From NCBI GenBank assembly GCA_045659265.1, contig JAZOWO010000131.1, positions 1-64,000 on the forward strand: a DNA stretch of 64,000 nucleotides. The letters run 5' to 3'. The stretch comes from UMGS1649 sp045659265 (GTDB lineage Bacteria; Bacillota; Clostridia; TANB77; CAG-465). The translations under genes and the position numbers were made by a program. This document shows positions 16,311 to 25,899 of the stretch, piece after piece (position 1 is the stretch's first letter; each line of letters opens with the position of its first letter). The notes under the pieces are model-generated. The model had not been told where the DNA came from, searched no databases, and saw only the letters and a program-made list of their open reading frames with translations.

Positions 16311-17663
16311 TTATTTATTTAATTTCCTAGTTCTGTTTGCTTTTCTTTTAAGTGTAGTTTTAATTTCTTTTTCTACATTCTCTTTATTCATTGAACGCTT
16401 TTGCTTTTTTATTTTGTTTTTCTTAATCTTAGCAATAACAGATATTACAAGTATAATAACAACTAAACAAATAATTAATATAGTCGTGAATTCTGGTTCT
16501 CTAACAATGTTCAATGTTTTTAATTCTGTAATTGTTAAATCGTAAGTTGCGTTATATGAACCTTTATCGGTATTTATTGTAAATGTTATATCTCCATAAT
16601 CTTCATTATTCTTAAGGTTTTCTTTTGTTACAGTAGATAAGTTTATTTCGTCTAACTTTAACTCATAAGATATTGATACTATAGTTTCGTCATTTTTCAT
16701 AAGTAGTTCTAAATTATCTTTGATATTTAATTTGTACTTTAAGTTTGTTTGATAGTTTATATAGTCAAAGGAATAACTTTCTTTGTTATCAAAAGTGCGT
16801 CTATTAAAATTATCAAAAGAATAATTGAATAAGTCTATAGCATCTGTATATCTAGCATCTTGACCGTTTACTTGGCCAGCCTTAAAGACAGCTATAATAA
16901 TTGTTTTATCATCTTTTTTTCCTAGTGTAACTAGAGTTCTTCCTGCTTCATCTGTATATCCTGTTTTTCCACCTATTGCATATTCATAATATCTTCCGTG
17001 TTGATTTTCAGATTTAGTAAGTAATAGCCTATTTGTATTATACAAATATCTTTTAGATTTAGTCTTATTTGTTTCTGGTACTATATATAGTTTTGTAGAA
17101 ATAATCTCAACAAATTTTTCGTTTTGGATACAATAATTAAATATTTTAGCAATATCTAATGCGGTTGTGTAATGGTTATCATCTGAGTAACCATGTGCGT
17201 TTACAAAATTTGTTCCTGTACAGCCAAGTTCTTTAGCTTTATCGTTCATAAGTTTAACGAAGTCTGTGATATTTCCTGAAACAGCCTCTGCTAAAACGTT
17301 TGCAGCATCGTTACCAGAGTATATAAGAAGGCAATGAAGTAGTTCATCAACTGTAAGAATTTCACCTTCTTTAATATATGCACTTGAACTATCCCAAGGT
17401 ATTTTAAGAGCTGTTTTTGTAGCAACTATGTTTTGGGTTAAATCTAAGTTTTCTAACGCTAAAATAGCAGTAATAATCTTTGTTATGCTAGCTGGATATA
17501 CTTTGTCGTTTATATTTTTATCGTAAAGTATTGTACCTGAACCAGCTTCCATAGCGATAGCAGATTTAGAATTAGTGCTAGGCGGTTCAGTAGCAAATAC
17601 CGAGAAACAATTAAATAATATAAATGTGAATATCCAAAGCTTGTATGAAATTTTGAGTTTCAT
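16311..17663 (-). CDS. D-alanyl-D-alanine carboxypeptidase (PBP5/DacF type)
   Basis: A 450-residue penicillin-binding protein that trims the terminal D-Ala of peptidoglycan stem peptides. A signal peptide (residues 1-24) is followed by the catalytic S-x-x-K motif SITK (about residue 60), SGN (YSGNDAAN, about 115) and KTG (GGKTGYTDEAG, about 232). A C-terminal beta-domain precedes a membrane helix near 390-412 and a long Lys/Arg-rich tail. The ATG follows GAGGTGAA. It interrupts the usual tsf-frr order on the opposite strand. Spore-specific versus vegetative role cannot be decided. Confidence 0.93.
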   Translation of the reverse strand: MKLKISYKLWIFTFILFNCFSVFATEPPSTNSKSAIAMEAGSGTILYDKNINDKVYPASITKIITAILALENLDLTQNIVATKTALKIPWDSSSAYIKEGEILTVDELLHCLLIYSGNDAANVLAEAVSGNITDFVKLMNDKAKELGCTGTNFVNAHGYSDDNHYTTALDIAKIFNYCIQNEKFVEIISTKLYIVPETNKTKSKRYLYNTNRLLLTKSENQHGRYYEYAIGGKTGYTDEAGRTLVTLGKKDDKTIIIAVFKAGQVNGQDARYTDAIDLFNYSFDNFNRRTFDNKESYSFDYINYQTNLKYKLNIKDNLELLMKNDETIVSISYELKLDEINLSTVTKENLKNNEDYGDITFTINTDKGSYNATYDLTITELKTLNIVREPEFTTILIICLVVIILVISVIAKIKKNKIKKQKRSMNKENVEKEIKTTLKRKANRTRKLNK

Positions 17664-17686
17664 TTATTCACCTCGTAAGTAGCTCT

Positions 17687-17715
17687 ATTATACTATACAA
17701 TAATCAAATAGTGAA
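17687..17715 (-). promoter_or_regulatory. Promoter of the carboxypeptidase gene
   Basis: Minus strand: TTCACT (17715-17710), 17 bases, TATAAT (17692-17687). Confidence 0.6.
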
Positions 17716-17781
17716 TAGATTTTTATAAAATATTGATTTAACATCTAGTATGATATAAAATATGATTGAAATGAGGAGATT

Positions 17782-18276
17782 ATGAAAATGCATAAAAAAC
17801 AAGGTGTAACAATGATAACATTATCGCTAGCAGTTGCAATAATGGCTATACTTACAGCAGCTGTTATAGTAAATATAGATAATATAGTGCCAAACGCTAG
17901 AAAATCTAAAATAGCAGAGGAATTTGAATTAATAGAAGACAAGGTTAAGGAATATTATTTAGCATATGGAAATTATCCGGTGCTAAATGATAGGACGTTT
18001 ACAAAGTCTCAACTTATTGCGTTAAACACAAACGGTAAGAGCGGAAATTTATCTGCAACAATAACAGCGAATGGCGATGATAATGCTATATTCTTTGTCG
18101 TTGATTTAGAAAAAATAAGAGTTACAACATATAACTATGGTAAAAACATTACTCAAGATGATGTTTATGTTGTGTCCGATTTAACAGGAAATCTATATTA
18201 TCCAAAAGGCATCTTTGCTAATGGGAAAATGGTATTTTCTACATGTGATTTTGAAGAAACAACAAATATAGATTAA
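17782..18276 (+). CDS. Type IV pilin-like protein
   Basis: A 164-residue protein with a class III leader: MKMHKKQG, then VTMITLSLAVAIMAILTAAV, a 20-residue hydrophobic helix that starts after the glycine cleavage point. Canonical pilins have Glu at +5; here it is Thr, as the protein at 4988 has Val. The helix continues into SKIAEEFELIEDKVKEYYLAYGNYP, typical of the extended pilin alpha-1 followed by the first strand. It is probably a minor pseudopilin or pilus subunit processed by a prepilin peptidase such as the one at 63199. No pilus ATPase or platform gene is in the window. Confidence 0.75.
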   Translation: MKMHKKQGVTMITLSLAVAIMAILTAAVIVNIDNIVPNARKSKIAEEFELIEDKVKEYYLAYGNYPVLNDRTFTKSQLIALNTNGKSGNLSATITANGDDNAIFFVVDLEKIRVTTYNYGKNITQDDVYVVSDLTGNLYYPKGIFANGKMVFSTCDFEETTNID

Positions 18277-18322
18277 GAGTAAAAAAATAGATTATAAGAA
18301 TGTGTGAGATATCGGAAAACTA

Positions 18323-18350
18323 TTGATTTTTTGCATAAATATAGTATAAT
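18323..18350 (+). promoter_or_regulatory. Promoter of frr-cdsA-rseP
   Basis: TTGATT (18323-18328), 16 bases, TATAAT (18345-18350). Confidence 0.65.
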
Positions 18351-18380
18351 AGTCACAGAGATTTTTGGAGGTAAAAACAT

Positions 18381-18929
18381 ATGGATTTAAGTATCTATGA
18401 AAATAAAATGAAAGAAAGAATTGACTACCTAAGAGAAGAATTAGGAAATATAAGAGCAGGTAGAGCTAACCCACAAATATTAAATAAAATATGCGTTGAA
18501 TATTATGGATCATTAACACCACTTAACCAAGTGGCATCAATATCTGTTCCAGAACCAAGACAAATATTAATAGCACCATGGGATAAGAGCTTATTAAACG
18601 AAATAGCAAAAGCTATAACTAAAGCAGATATAGGAATAAACCCACAAAATGATGGAACTGGAGTAAGATTAATATTCCCAGAACTAAATGAAGCAAGAAG
18701 AAAAGAAATAGCTAAAGATATAAGCAAAATGGGAGAAGAAACAAAAGTTGCAATTAGAAATATAAGAAGAGACGCGATAGACGATATAAAGAAAACAGGA
18801 AAAGAAGAAAGCATCAGCGAAGATGAAATTCGTTCTTTAGAAGATTCTGTTCAAAAAATAACAGATAAACAAATTGAAGTAGTAACTGGAGTAGTTGCTG
18901 AAAAAGAAAAAGAAATAATGGAAGTGTAG
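18381..18929 (+). CDS. frr: Ribosome recycling factor
   Basis: A 182-residue factor that, with EF-G, splits the post-termination ribosome. The three-helix bundle carries NIRAGRANPQILNKI near residue 25 and the C-terminal helix with RRDAIDDIKK. GGAGGT lies eight bases upstream of the ATG. It starts a unit with cdsA (11 bases downstream) and rseP, keeping part of the conserved pyrH-frr-uppS-cdsA-dxr-rseP block; pyrH, uppS and dxr are absent from this window. Confidence 0.96.
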   Translation: MDLSIYENKMKERIDYLREELGNIRAGRANPQILNKICVEYYGSLTPLNQVASISVPEPRQILIAPWDKSLLNEIAKAITKADIGINPQNDGTGVRLIFPELNEARRKEIAKDISKMGEETKVAIRNIRRDAIDDIKKTGKEESISEDEIRSLEDSVQKITDKQIEVVTGVVAEKEKEIMEV

Positions 18930-18940
18930 TAGGGGAGTTT

Positions 18941-19753
18941 ATGAAAAAAAGAATAATTTCGGGAGCAGTTTTCGTAGCATTATGGGCAGCAATACTGTTA
19001 ATAAACAATCCGCTATTTGACACTGCTATAGTTGTTACACTTGCGTTAATTGCTACACACGAATATTACAAAGCATTTAGAAATATAGGCTATAAACCTA
19101 TTTCTTGGATAGGTTATGTAGGATGTTTAGCATTGTTTTTAATGGGTGGAATAATTCCCGAAGAATATAAAATGCTATTAATAAAAATAATAGTACCGGT
19201 AGGTCTTATAAGCGCATTTGCTTATATGGTAGTGGGAAATGTTAAAAGAACAATTTTAGATGTTGCAATAACAATATTTGGACTTCTATATATTCCATGT
19301 TTGTTTGCGTTTCTAAAATTGATATTAGGACTTAGAGAATACAGTAGATTTTACTTGTTATATGTTCTATTTGGAGCGTTTGTAAGCGATACGTTTGCAT
19401 TTTTAATTGGTTCTAAATTTGGTAAAACAAAATTAGCTCCAGACATTAGCCCTAACAAAACTGTAGAAGGTTCTATGGGTGGAATAATTGGTGTTGTAAT
19501 TTCATTTGTAATTATGACAGTGGTAGGTAATTTGAATGGAATACCAGGAGATGTATTCTATTGGACAATGGTAGGTGTTGCGGCTGCAATAGCTGGTCAA
19601 TTTGGAGACTTAACAGCATCTGCGATTAAGAGATTTTGTAAAATTAAAGATTTTGGAAATATAATGCCAGGACACGGCGGAATATTAGATAGATTTGATA
19701 GTTTAATGTTTGTTGCGCCAATCGTATATATTTTTATAACTTTATACGTATAA
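18941..19753 (+). CDS. cdsA: Phosphatidate cytidylyltransferase
   Basis: This 270-residue membrane enzyme makes CDP-diacylglycerol from phosphatidic acid and CTP. Seven to eight hydrophobic segments are visible. The CdsA signature lies at the C-terminal end: GQFGDLTASAIKRFCKIKDF followed by GNIMPGHGGILDRFDS, and DTFAFLIGSKFGKTKLAPDI supplies the other conserved cytoplasmic loop. Ribosome site GGGGAG upstream of the ATG. In the frr-cdsA-rseP operon it links phospholipid synthesis with the PlsX branch encoded at 7194. Confidence 0.95.
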   Translation: MKKRIISGAVFVALWAAILLINNPLFDTAIVVTLALIATHEYYKAFRNIGYKPISWIGYVGCLALFLMGGIIPEEYKMLLIKIIVPVGLISAFAYMVVGNVKRTILDVAITIFGLLYIPCLFAFLKLILGLREYSRFYLLYVLFGAFVSDTFAFLIGSKFGKTKLAPDISPNKTVEGSMGGIIGVVISFVIMTVVGNLNGIPGDVFYWTMVGVAAAIAGQFGDLTASAIKRFCKIKDFGNIMPGHGGILDRFDSLMFVAPIVYIFITLYV

Positions 19754-19774
19754 TAGAAAAGAGGTATATGAATA

Positions 19775-21028
19775 ATGGCTTTAGTTTTAACTATAATTAA
19801 ACTTATAATAGTTTTAAGTGTAGTTGCTACTATCCATGAATTTGGGCACTTCCTTTTTGCTAAATTGTTCAAAATGACAGTAAATGAATTTAGCATAGGG
19901 TTCGGCCCAAAAATATTCTCTAAAGAATATAAGGGAACTAAATATTCTTTAAGATGGATATTATTTGGTGGATATGTTGCAATAGAAGGTGAAGAAGGCG
20001 ACTCAGAAGATGATAATGCCTTTAATAAAAAACCATGCTGGCAAAGAATAATTGTACTTGTAGCAGGTGTGCTATTTAATGCAATACTTGCAACAGTATT
20101 ATTCTTAGGAACAAACATGGTATCACCAACATTTGGAACTAAAATATCAGGCATTTATGAAAATGGTGCTGCGTATGTTGCTGGATTACGTGAAGGTGAT
20201 GTAATAACAAAAATTGAAGATAAAGTAACACATATTTATCAAGATGTTGCGTTATATAACAAAACAGATAAAAAAGATGTAACAGTTGAATATTTAAGAG
20301 ATGGTAAAACATATAAAGCTCTTGTAAAAGATGCTGTTAAGAAAATTGGTTATATGGGTGTATACTTTGAGGCTACTAAATTAGATGAAAACGGAAATGT
20401 TTTATCTTATGTTCAAGTAGTTGAACCAGGTATGCCAGCAGCTTCTAAAATAAAAGCTGGAGACAAAATACTAAAAGTTAATGACAAAGAAACTAAACTT
20501 TCTATAGATGTAATATCTGAAATATCTGCAAATGCTGAAAAAGAAGTTAAAATATTAGTATTAAGAGATGGTAAAGAGGTAGAAGTAAAACTTGTACCGG
20601 CTACTAAACTTTCTTTTGATTTAGGATTATCTAATTTTGCAGAAGAGAAAACTACTGTAAAAACAGCTTTCTATAAATCTATTTCAACAATATCTCAAAT
20701 AGTTGGATCATATGTAGATTTGTTTAGAGGCAAAGTAAAAGTAAACCAATTATCTGGAATAGTTGGAATTGGAGAAATGGTTTCTAGAACAGAAGGAATA
20801 GCAGAATTCTTAAGCATGATGGCTATGATTTCTTTAGCAGTAGGAATTGCTAATATATTACCGTTCCCACCACTTGATGGCGGAAAAGTAGTATTAGTGT
20901 TGATAGAGTGGATAACTAAAAAGAAAGTTCCAGAAAAAGTGGAATTAATACTAAGCTATATTGGACTTGGATTATTATTAGCACTTACAGTATTTGTAAC
21001 GATTAACGATATAATAAGAGTAGTGTAA
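19775..21028 (+). CDS. rseP: RIP-type zinc metalloprotease RseP
   Basis: A 417-residue intramembrane site-2 protease that cleaves anti-sigma factors and remnant signal peptides. The zinc motif HEFGH is at residues 21-25 in the first helix; NILPFPPLDGGK near 370 gives the third ligand (LDG). Two PDZ domains lie between (about 125-200 and 215-290, the second starting at VQVVEPGMPAASK). GAGGT precedes the ATG by eight bases. It ends the frr operon and is followed by a terminator. Confidence 0.95.
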   Translation: MALVLTIIKLIIVLSVVATIHEFGHFLFAKLFKMTVNEFSIGFGPKIFSKEYKGTKYSLRWILFGGYVAIEGEEGDSEDDNAFNKKPCWQRIIVLVAGVLFNAILATVLFLGTNMVSPTFGTKISGIYENGAAYVAGLREGDVITKIEDKVTHIYQDVALYNKTDKKDVTVEYLRDGKTYKALVKDAVKKIGYMGVYFEATKLDENGNVLSYVQVVEPGMPAASKIKAGDKILKVNDKETKLSIDVISEISANAEKEVKILVLRDGKEVEVKLVPATKLSFDLGLSNFAEEKTTVKTAFYKSISTISQIVGSYVDLFRGKVKVNQLSGIVGIGEMVSRTEGIAEFLSMMAMISLAVGIANILPFPPLDGGKVVLVLIEWITKKKVPEKVELILSYIGLGLLLALTVFVTINDIIRVV

Positions 21029-21059
21029 AATAATACAAAAGAAGAAATTAATAATTATA

Positions 21060-21096
21060 AAAACTCAAAATGTTAATATTACCATTTTGGGTTTTT
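21060..21096 (+). terminator. Terminator of frr-cdsA-rseP
   Basis: AAAACTCAAAATG (21060-21072) pairs with the complementary arm at 21083-21095 (one G-U pair), followed by a T run. Confidence 0.85.
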
Positions 21097-21119
21097 ATAT
21101 ATGTATATGGGGGAAATAT

Positions 21120-24100
21120 ATGAAAAAACTAAGTGAATTGTTTGCTCCTGCTGTTATAGAAGGTAGCAGTATAAACGATTTAATGGTAGAAGAGGTAAAG
21201 TTTTCAAAGAAGGCTAATGCGGCTATTATAAGACTTGAAATAAAGGATGGAATAAATCCTAAGGATGTTGTTGCGTTTGAAACAAATGCCACTAAAGCTT
21301 TTTCGTTAAAGAGTTTTAGAATAATTCCGCATTTAGAGGGGAAAAGAGAATTTAATGAGCAAGATATAGATAAGGTTTTAGATTATTTGAAACTAGCTAG
21401 ACCTTATGTTGTGAATGTCTTAGAAATATCTAGAAAAGAATATATTAAAGAGGCAAATAAGGTAATAATCGAACTTAAAGTGCCAAATGCTAATTTTCTT
21501 AAATTGCAAAAAACAGAAGAATTTTTATCAGAAACTGTATCGGCATACTATGGTGTAAACATAGAATTTGAAATTTGTGACTCAAATACAGCTAAAGCAG
21601 ATTTTGCGGCAACTCATAAAGAGGAAAGAATGGTTGCACCGCCACCAGCAGATAAGCCAAAGGAACAAAAACCACAAGTTGAGCATAAAGCACCAGCACC
21701 GCAACCACAATCAGCGCCACCAACGTATTTCAAACCAAAAGAAGAAAAAGTGGAAGGACCTAAGGCAGAAAATGTAATAATGGGTAAAGATATTACTTCT
21801 GCTAAAGTAGACAAGATAGAAGATATAAATCAAGATATGGAAAATGCTTGTATTGAAGGAAAAATAGAAGCATGTGAGGTTAAAACTACTAAGACTGGTA
21901 AAGAAATGTTTTCACTAGAAGTGAGCGACGAAACAAGTACAATAGCTGTAAAAATCTTCGCGGATCCTAAACGTATAGATGTTGGAGAACTTAGTGGAAG
22001 ACTAAAAGTTGGTAAGTACATAAAAGCAGATGGAAAACCACAATATGATATGTTTGCTAAAGATATCTCAATAATATTAAGAAACATAGTAGATGGAAAG
22101 AAACCACCTGAAAGAAAAGATGAAGCAGAGGTTAAAAGAGTAGAACTACATTTACATACACAAATGAGTTCTATGGATGGTGTAAGTTCTGCAACAGATC
22201 TTGTAAAACAAGCTATAAAATGGGGACATAAAGCAATAGCAATAACAGACCATGGTGTTGCACAAAGCTTCCCTGAAGCAAATCTTGCAGCGTTCAACTA
22301 CGCTGAAAAGAAATTTGATATAAAGGTACTATATGGTACTGAAGGATATTTAGTGCCTGACGTTGCACCTGTATTTGAAGCTCCAACTACATATACTGTT
22401 TTTGATATAGAAACAACAGGATTTACACCTGGAAGTGATGCAATAACAGAAATAGCAGCAGTAAAGGTAAAAGACGGACAAGCAATAGATGAGTTTTCTA
22501 CATTTGTAAATCCTGAAAGAAGTATACCTAAGGAAGTACAAGAATTAACTCATATAACACCGGATATGGTAAAGGATGCCCCTAAGATAGAAGAAGCATT
22601 AAAGGGATTCTTAGACTTTGCTGAAGGTACGGTAATAGTAGCGCATAATGCAAAATTTGATACTTCGTTTATAAACTACTATGCAGATAAATGTGGTTAT
22701 ACAAAACCAGTATTTGCAATAGATACTCTAGCTATAGCAAGAGAAATGTTTGAAGGTTATGAAAACCATAAGCTTGGAACAATAGCAGCTAATCTAAATA
22801 TAGAACTTGAAAATGCGCATAGAGCAATAAATGATGCTAGAGCAACAGCTAAAGTATTTATAAAAATGTGTGAAGTGTTAGAAGAACGTGGTATGAAATT
22901 AAATGAATATGTTCAAACTGAATATATAGAAGACAAGAGGAACTTTACGCCGTACCACATAATAATATTTGCTAAAAACTATGTTGGACTTAAAAATCTA
23001 TACAAGCTAGTTTCGTTTGCACATATTAGATATTTCCACAAGAAACCAAGATTATCTAGATCATTAATTAATAGATATAGAGAAGGATTAATAATCGGTT
23101 CGGCTTGCGAAAGAGGAGAGCTTTACCAAGCAGTTTTAGAAAATAGAATGGATGAAGCACGTGAAATAGCTAAGTTTTATGATTATTTAGAAGTACAACC
23201 AATAGGAAATAACCAGTTCTATATTCGCAACGGTACAGTAAAAGATGAAAAAGAATTACAAGAAATAAATAAAAAAATAATAGACTTAGGGCATGAGTTA
23301 AACATACCTGTTGTAGCAACAGGAGATGTTCACTTTATGAATCCACAAGATGAACTATATAGAAGAATAATAATGGCTGGTCAAGGTTATGATGATGCGG
23401 ATGAACAAGCACCACTTTATCTAAGAACAACAAATGAAATGCTTAAAGAATTCGATTATCTTGATGAAGCAACTGCAAGAGAAATAGTAATAGAAAACAC
23501 TAATAAAATTGCAGATATGTTTGAGGAAATAAAACCGGTTGTTGATGGAACATACAACCCAGTAATTGACGGTTCTGATGAAGAAATAGAAAGACTTACT
23601 TATGAAAAAGCAAGAAGTATATATGGTGATCCATTACCAGAAATAGTTGAAGCTAGAATAAAGAAAGAACTAAACTCAATAATAACAAATGGATTCTCGG
23701 TTATGTATATCATAGCTCAAAAACTAGTTAAAAAATCTAACGATGATGGCTATCTGGTTGGTTCCAGAGGTTCGGTTGGTTCATCTTTCGTAGCAACAAT
23801 GTCTGGTATAACAGAGGTAAATCCGCTTCCACCACACTATGTTTGTCCACATTGTAAATATAGTGAATTCCCACCAGTTACAGTTACAACTGGAGTAGAT
23901 ATGGAAGATAAAGATTGCCCTAAATGTGGCAATAGAATGAAGAAAGATGGAATGGATATTCCGTTCGAAACATTCCTTGGATTTAAGGGAGATAAGGTCC
24001 CAGATATAGACCTTAACTTCTCTGGAGATTACCAAGCTAAAGCACACGCATATACTGAAGTTCTATTTGGTAAGTACAAAACATTTAGAGCCGGAACAAT

Positions 24101-25436
24101 ATCTACACTTGCCGAAAAAACAGCATATGGATTTGTTAAGAAATATTATGAAGGTAAAAATCAATACGTAAGGGTGCCTGAAATAAATAGAGTGTCTAGA
24201 ATGTGTACTGGTATTAAGAGAACAACAGGACAACACCCTGGTGGTATTATAGTTGTACCAAGAGATAAAGAAATTTATGATTTCTGTCCGGTGCAAAGAC
24301 CAGCAGATGATCCAACATCAAGCACAATAACAACACATTTCGACTTCCACTCAATCCACGACAATCTTCTAAAACTAGATATACTAGGCCATGATGATCC
24401 TACGGTTATTAGAATGTTAGAAGATTTAACAGGAATTGATGCAAAAACAATACCACTAGATGAGCCAAAAGTAATGTCGCTATTTAGCTCGACAGAAGCG
24501 CTAGGAATAACAGAGGAACAAGAACGTTCTAAAGTTGCAACATATGCTATACCAGAGTTTGGTACTAAGTTTGTTAGACAAATGTTGCTAGATACAAAAC
24601 CTACAACATTTGGCGAACTTGTTAGAATATCTGGACTATCTCATGGTACTGACGTTTGGCTAAATAATGCTCAAAGCTTGATTGAACAAGGAATAACGAC
24701 ACTTAAAGAGGCAATTTGTACTCGTGATGACATCATGATTTATTTGATACAAAAGGGGCTTGACCCATCTCTTGCCTTCAAGATAATGGAGATAACAAGA
24801 AAAGGTAAAGCTAAAAAAGACCTTACTGAAGAAATGAAAGAGAAAATGAGAGAATGTGATGTGCCAGAATGGTATATAGATTCATGTTTAAAGATTAAGT
24901 ACATGTTCCCTAAAGCCCATGCTTGTGCTTACGTTATGATGGCATATAGAATAGCATACTTTAAGGTGTATTATCCAAAGGCATTCTATGCTACATATTT
25001 AACAGTAAGAGCAGATGCGTTTAATGCAGATATAATGTGTACTAATAAGCAAAAGGTTAAAGAGGCAATGAAGACAATTGAATCTAATCCTGAAGCAAGT
25101 AATGTTGAAAAGGATATGGTTACAGTTCTTGAAGTTGTAAATGAAATGATGGAAAGAGGAATAGATTTCTTACCAATAGATTTGTATAAATCTGATGCAA
25201 CTAAATTCTTAGTAGAAGATGATGGAATAAGACCACCACTTTCAGCAATACCTACATTTGGTACAGTCAACGCCAAGAATATTGCTGAAGCAAGAAAAGA
25301 AGGCGAATTTTCTTCAAAAGAGAATCTAATGACACGTGCAAAATTAGGAAAATCTGCGATGGAATTATTAGATAAATATGGTTGTACAAAAGGTATGCCA
25401 AATTCAGCACAAGTATCATTGTTTGATGAATTCTAA
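21120..25436 (+). CDS. polC: DNA polymerase III alpha subunit, PolC type
   Basis: The 1438-residue main replicative polymerase of low-GC Gram-positives. Order: N-terminal domains to about residue 170; a Pro/Lys/Gln-rich linker (about 175-210); an OB domain (about 235-325); a PHP domain from about 337 (ELHLHTQMSSMDG, ITDHG), split by the DEDDh proofreading exonuclease (FDIETTGFTPGSD near 427, HNAKFD); a zinc module CPHCKYSEF ... CPKCG near 910-940; the catalytic palm with PDIDLNFSG near 960. Length equals Bacillus PolC. The ATG at 21120 follows GGGGGAAA; an in-frame ATG at 21087 lies in the preceding terminator. No intein or disruption. No clear own promoter was seen. Confidence 0.97.
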   Translation: MKKLSELFAPAVIEGSSINDLMVEEVKFSKKANAAIIRLEIKDGINPKDVVAFETNATKAFSLKSFRIIPHLEGKREFNEQDIDKVLDYLKLARPYVVNVLEISRKEYIKEANKVIIELKVPNANFLKLQKTEEFLSETVSAYYGVNIEFEICDSNTAKADFAATHKEERMVAPPPADKPKEQKPQVEHKAPAPQPQSAPPTYFKPKEEKVEGPKAENVIMGKDITSAKVDKIEDINQDMENACIEGKIEACEVKTTKTGKEMFSLEVSDETSTIAVKIFADPKRIDVGELSGRLKVGKYIKADGKPQYDMFAKDISIILRNIVDGKKPPERKDEAEVKRVELHLHTQMSSMDGVSSATDLVKQAIKWGHKAIAITDHGVAQSFPEANLAAFNYAEKKFDIKVLYGTEGYLVPDVAPVFEAPTTYTVFDIETTGFTPGSDAITEIAAVKVKDGQAIDEFSTFVNPERSIPKEVQELTHITPDMVKDAPKIEEALKGFLDFAEGTVIVAHNAKFDTSFINYYADKCGYTKPVFAIDTLAIAREMFEGYENHKLGTIAANLNIELENAHRAINDARATAKVFIKMCEVLEERGMKLNEYVQTEYIEDKRNFTPYHIIIFAKNYVGLKNLYKLVSFAHIRYFHKKPRLSRSLINRYREGLIIGSACERGELYQAVLENRMDEAREIAKFYDYLEVQPIGNNQFYIRNGTVKDEKELQEINKKIIDLGHELNIPVVATGDVHFMNPQDELYRRIIMAGQGYDDADEQAPLYLRTTNEMLKEFDYLDEATAREIVIENTNKIADMFEEIKPVVDGTYNPVIDGSDEEIERLTYEKARSIYGDPLPEIVEARIKKELNSIITNGFSVMYIIAQKLVKKSNDDGYLVGSRGSVGSSFVATMSGITEVNPLPPHYVCPHCKYSEFPPVTVTTGVDMEDKDCPKCGNRMKKDGMDIPFETFLGFKGDKVPDIDLNFSGDYQAKAHAYTEVLFGKYKTFRAGTISTLAEKTAYGFVKKYYEGKNQYVRVPEINRVSRMCTGIKRTTGQHPGGIIVVPRDKEIYDFCPVQRPADDPTSSTITTHFDFHSIHDNLLKLDILGHDDPTVIRMLEDLTGIDAKTIPLDEPKVMSLFSSTEALGITEEQERSKVATYAIPEFGTKFVRQMLLDTKPTTFGELVRISGLSHGTDVWLNNAQSLIEQGITTLKEAICTRDDIMIYLIQKGLDPSLAFKIMEITRKGKAKKDLTEEMKEKMRECDVPEWYIDSCLKIKYMFPKAHACAYVMMAYRIAYFKVYYPKAFYATYLTVRADAFNADIMCTNKQKVKEAMKTIESNPEASNVEKDMVTVLEVVNEMMERGIDFLPIDLYKSDATKFLVEDDGIRPPLSAIPTFGTVNAKNIAEARKEGEFSSKENLMTRAKLGKSAMELLDKYGCTKGMPNSAQVSLFDEF

Positions 25437-25443
25437 AAAAAGA

Positions 25444-25472
25444 TTGAAAAGTCTTTAGTGATAGTATATAAT
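25444..25472 (+). promoter_or_regulatory. Promoter of hpf
   Basis: TTGAAA (25444-25449), 17 bases, TATAAT (25467-25472). Confidence 0.75.
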
Positions 25473-25494
25473 AATTACGAGGAGTTGATTATAT

Positions 25495-25836
25495 ATGAAA
25501 TTAGATTTAAATGGAATGGGCATTGAAGTAACAGACGGTATCAAAGAATATGCTGAAAAAAGAGTAAGCAAATTAGATAAATTCTTTGATAATGACACAA
25601 TTGCACACGTTACATTCGCAGCAAAAAAGGAGAAACAATACGTGAGTCTTCGTGTAGAAGCTAAAGGCAAAACATACATGGCAGAAGAACCAACTCATGA
25701 CGTTTATGCTGGTATTGACCTTGTAATGGATAAAATTTTAGGTCAAATAAGAAAACAAAAAACTAAAATATTAAATAAAAGAACTGAAAAGAATGTTAAC
25801 ATGGGTGTTACTGAAGAAGACCTAGATGTTGAATAG
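25495..25836 (+). CDS. hpf: Ribosome hibernation promoting factor, short form
   Basis: A 113-residue ribosome-binding protein of the HPF/YfiA family: MKLDLNGMGIEVTDGIKEYA gives the first strand-helix, and VSLRVEAKGKTYMAEEPTHD followed by VYAGIDLVMDKILGQIRKQK the rest of the beta-alpha-beta-beta-beta-alpha fold that occupies the mRNA channel. Most Firmicutes have the long form of about 180 residues with a C-terminal dimerisation domain that drives 100S formation; that domain is absent and the protein stops after a short acidic tail. AGGAGTTGA precedes the ATG, and the gene has its own promoter and terminator. Confidence 0.92.
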   Translation: MKLDLNGMGIEVTDGIKEYAEKRVSKLDKFFDNDTIAHVTFAAKKEKQYVSLRVEAKGKTYMAEEPTHDVYAGIDLVMDKILGQIRKQKTKILNKRTEKNVNMGVTEEDLDVE

Positions 25837-25849
25837 TAAATTTAATACA

Positions 25850-25876
25850 AAAAAAGAGGCTTAAGCCTCTTTTTTG
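25850..25876. terminator. Bidirectional terminator between hpf and 25900
   Basis: AAAAAAGAGGCTT / AAGCCTCTTTTTT, a nearly perfect palindrome with flanking A and T runs between convergent genes. Confidence 0.9.
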
Positions 25877-25899
25877 TTGTTTAAATTATATAATAAATA

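Noticed and set aside
21830..22297. 155-residue antisense frame inside polC
   Set aside because: Overlaps conserved PolC motifs, has no ribosome site and no recognisable family.
25437..25463. Terminator directly after polC
   Set aside because: AAAGA/TCTTT is too short a stem and there is no T run; the region overlaps the hpf promoter.
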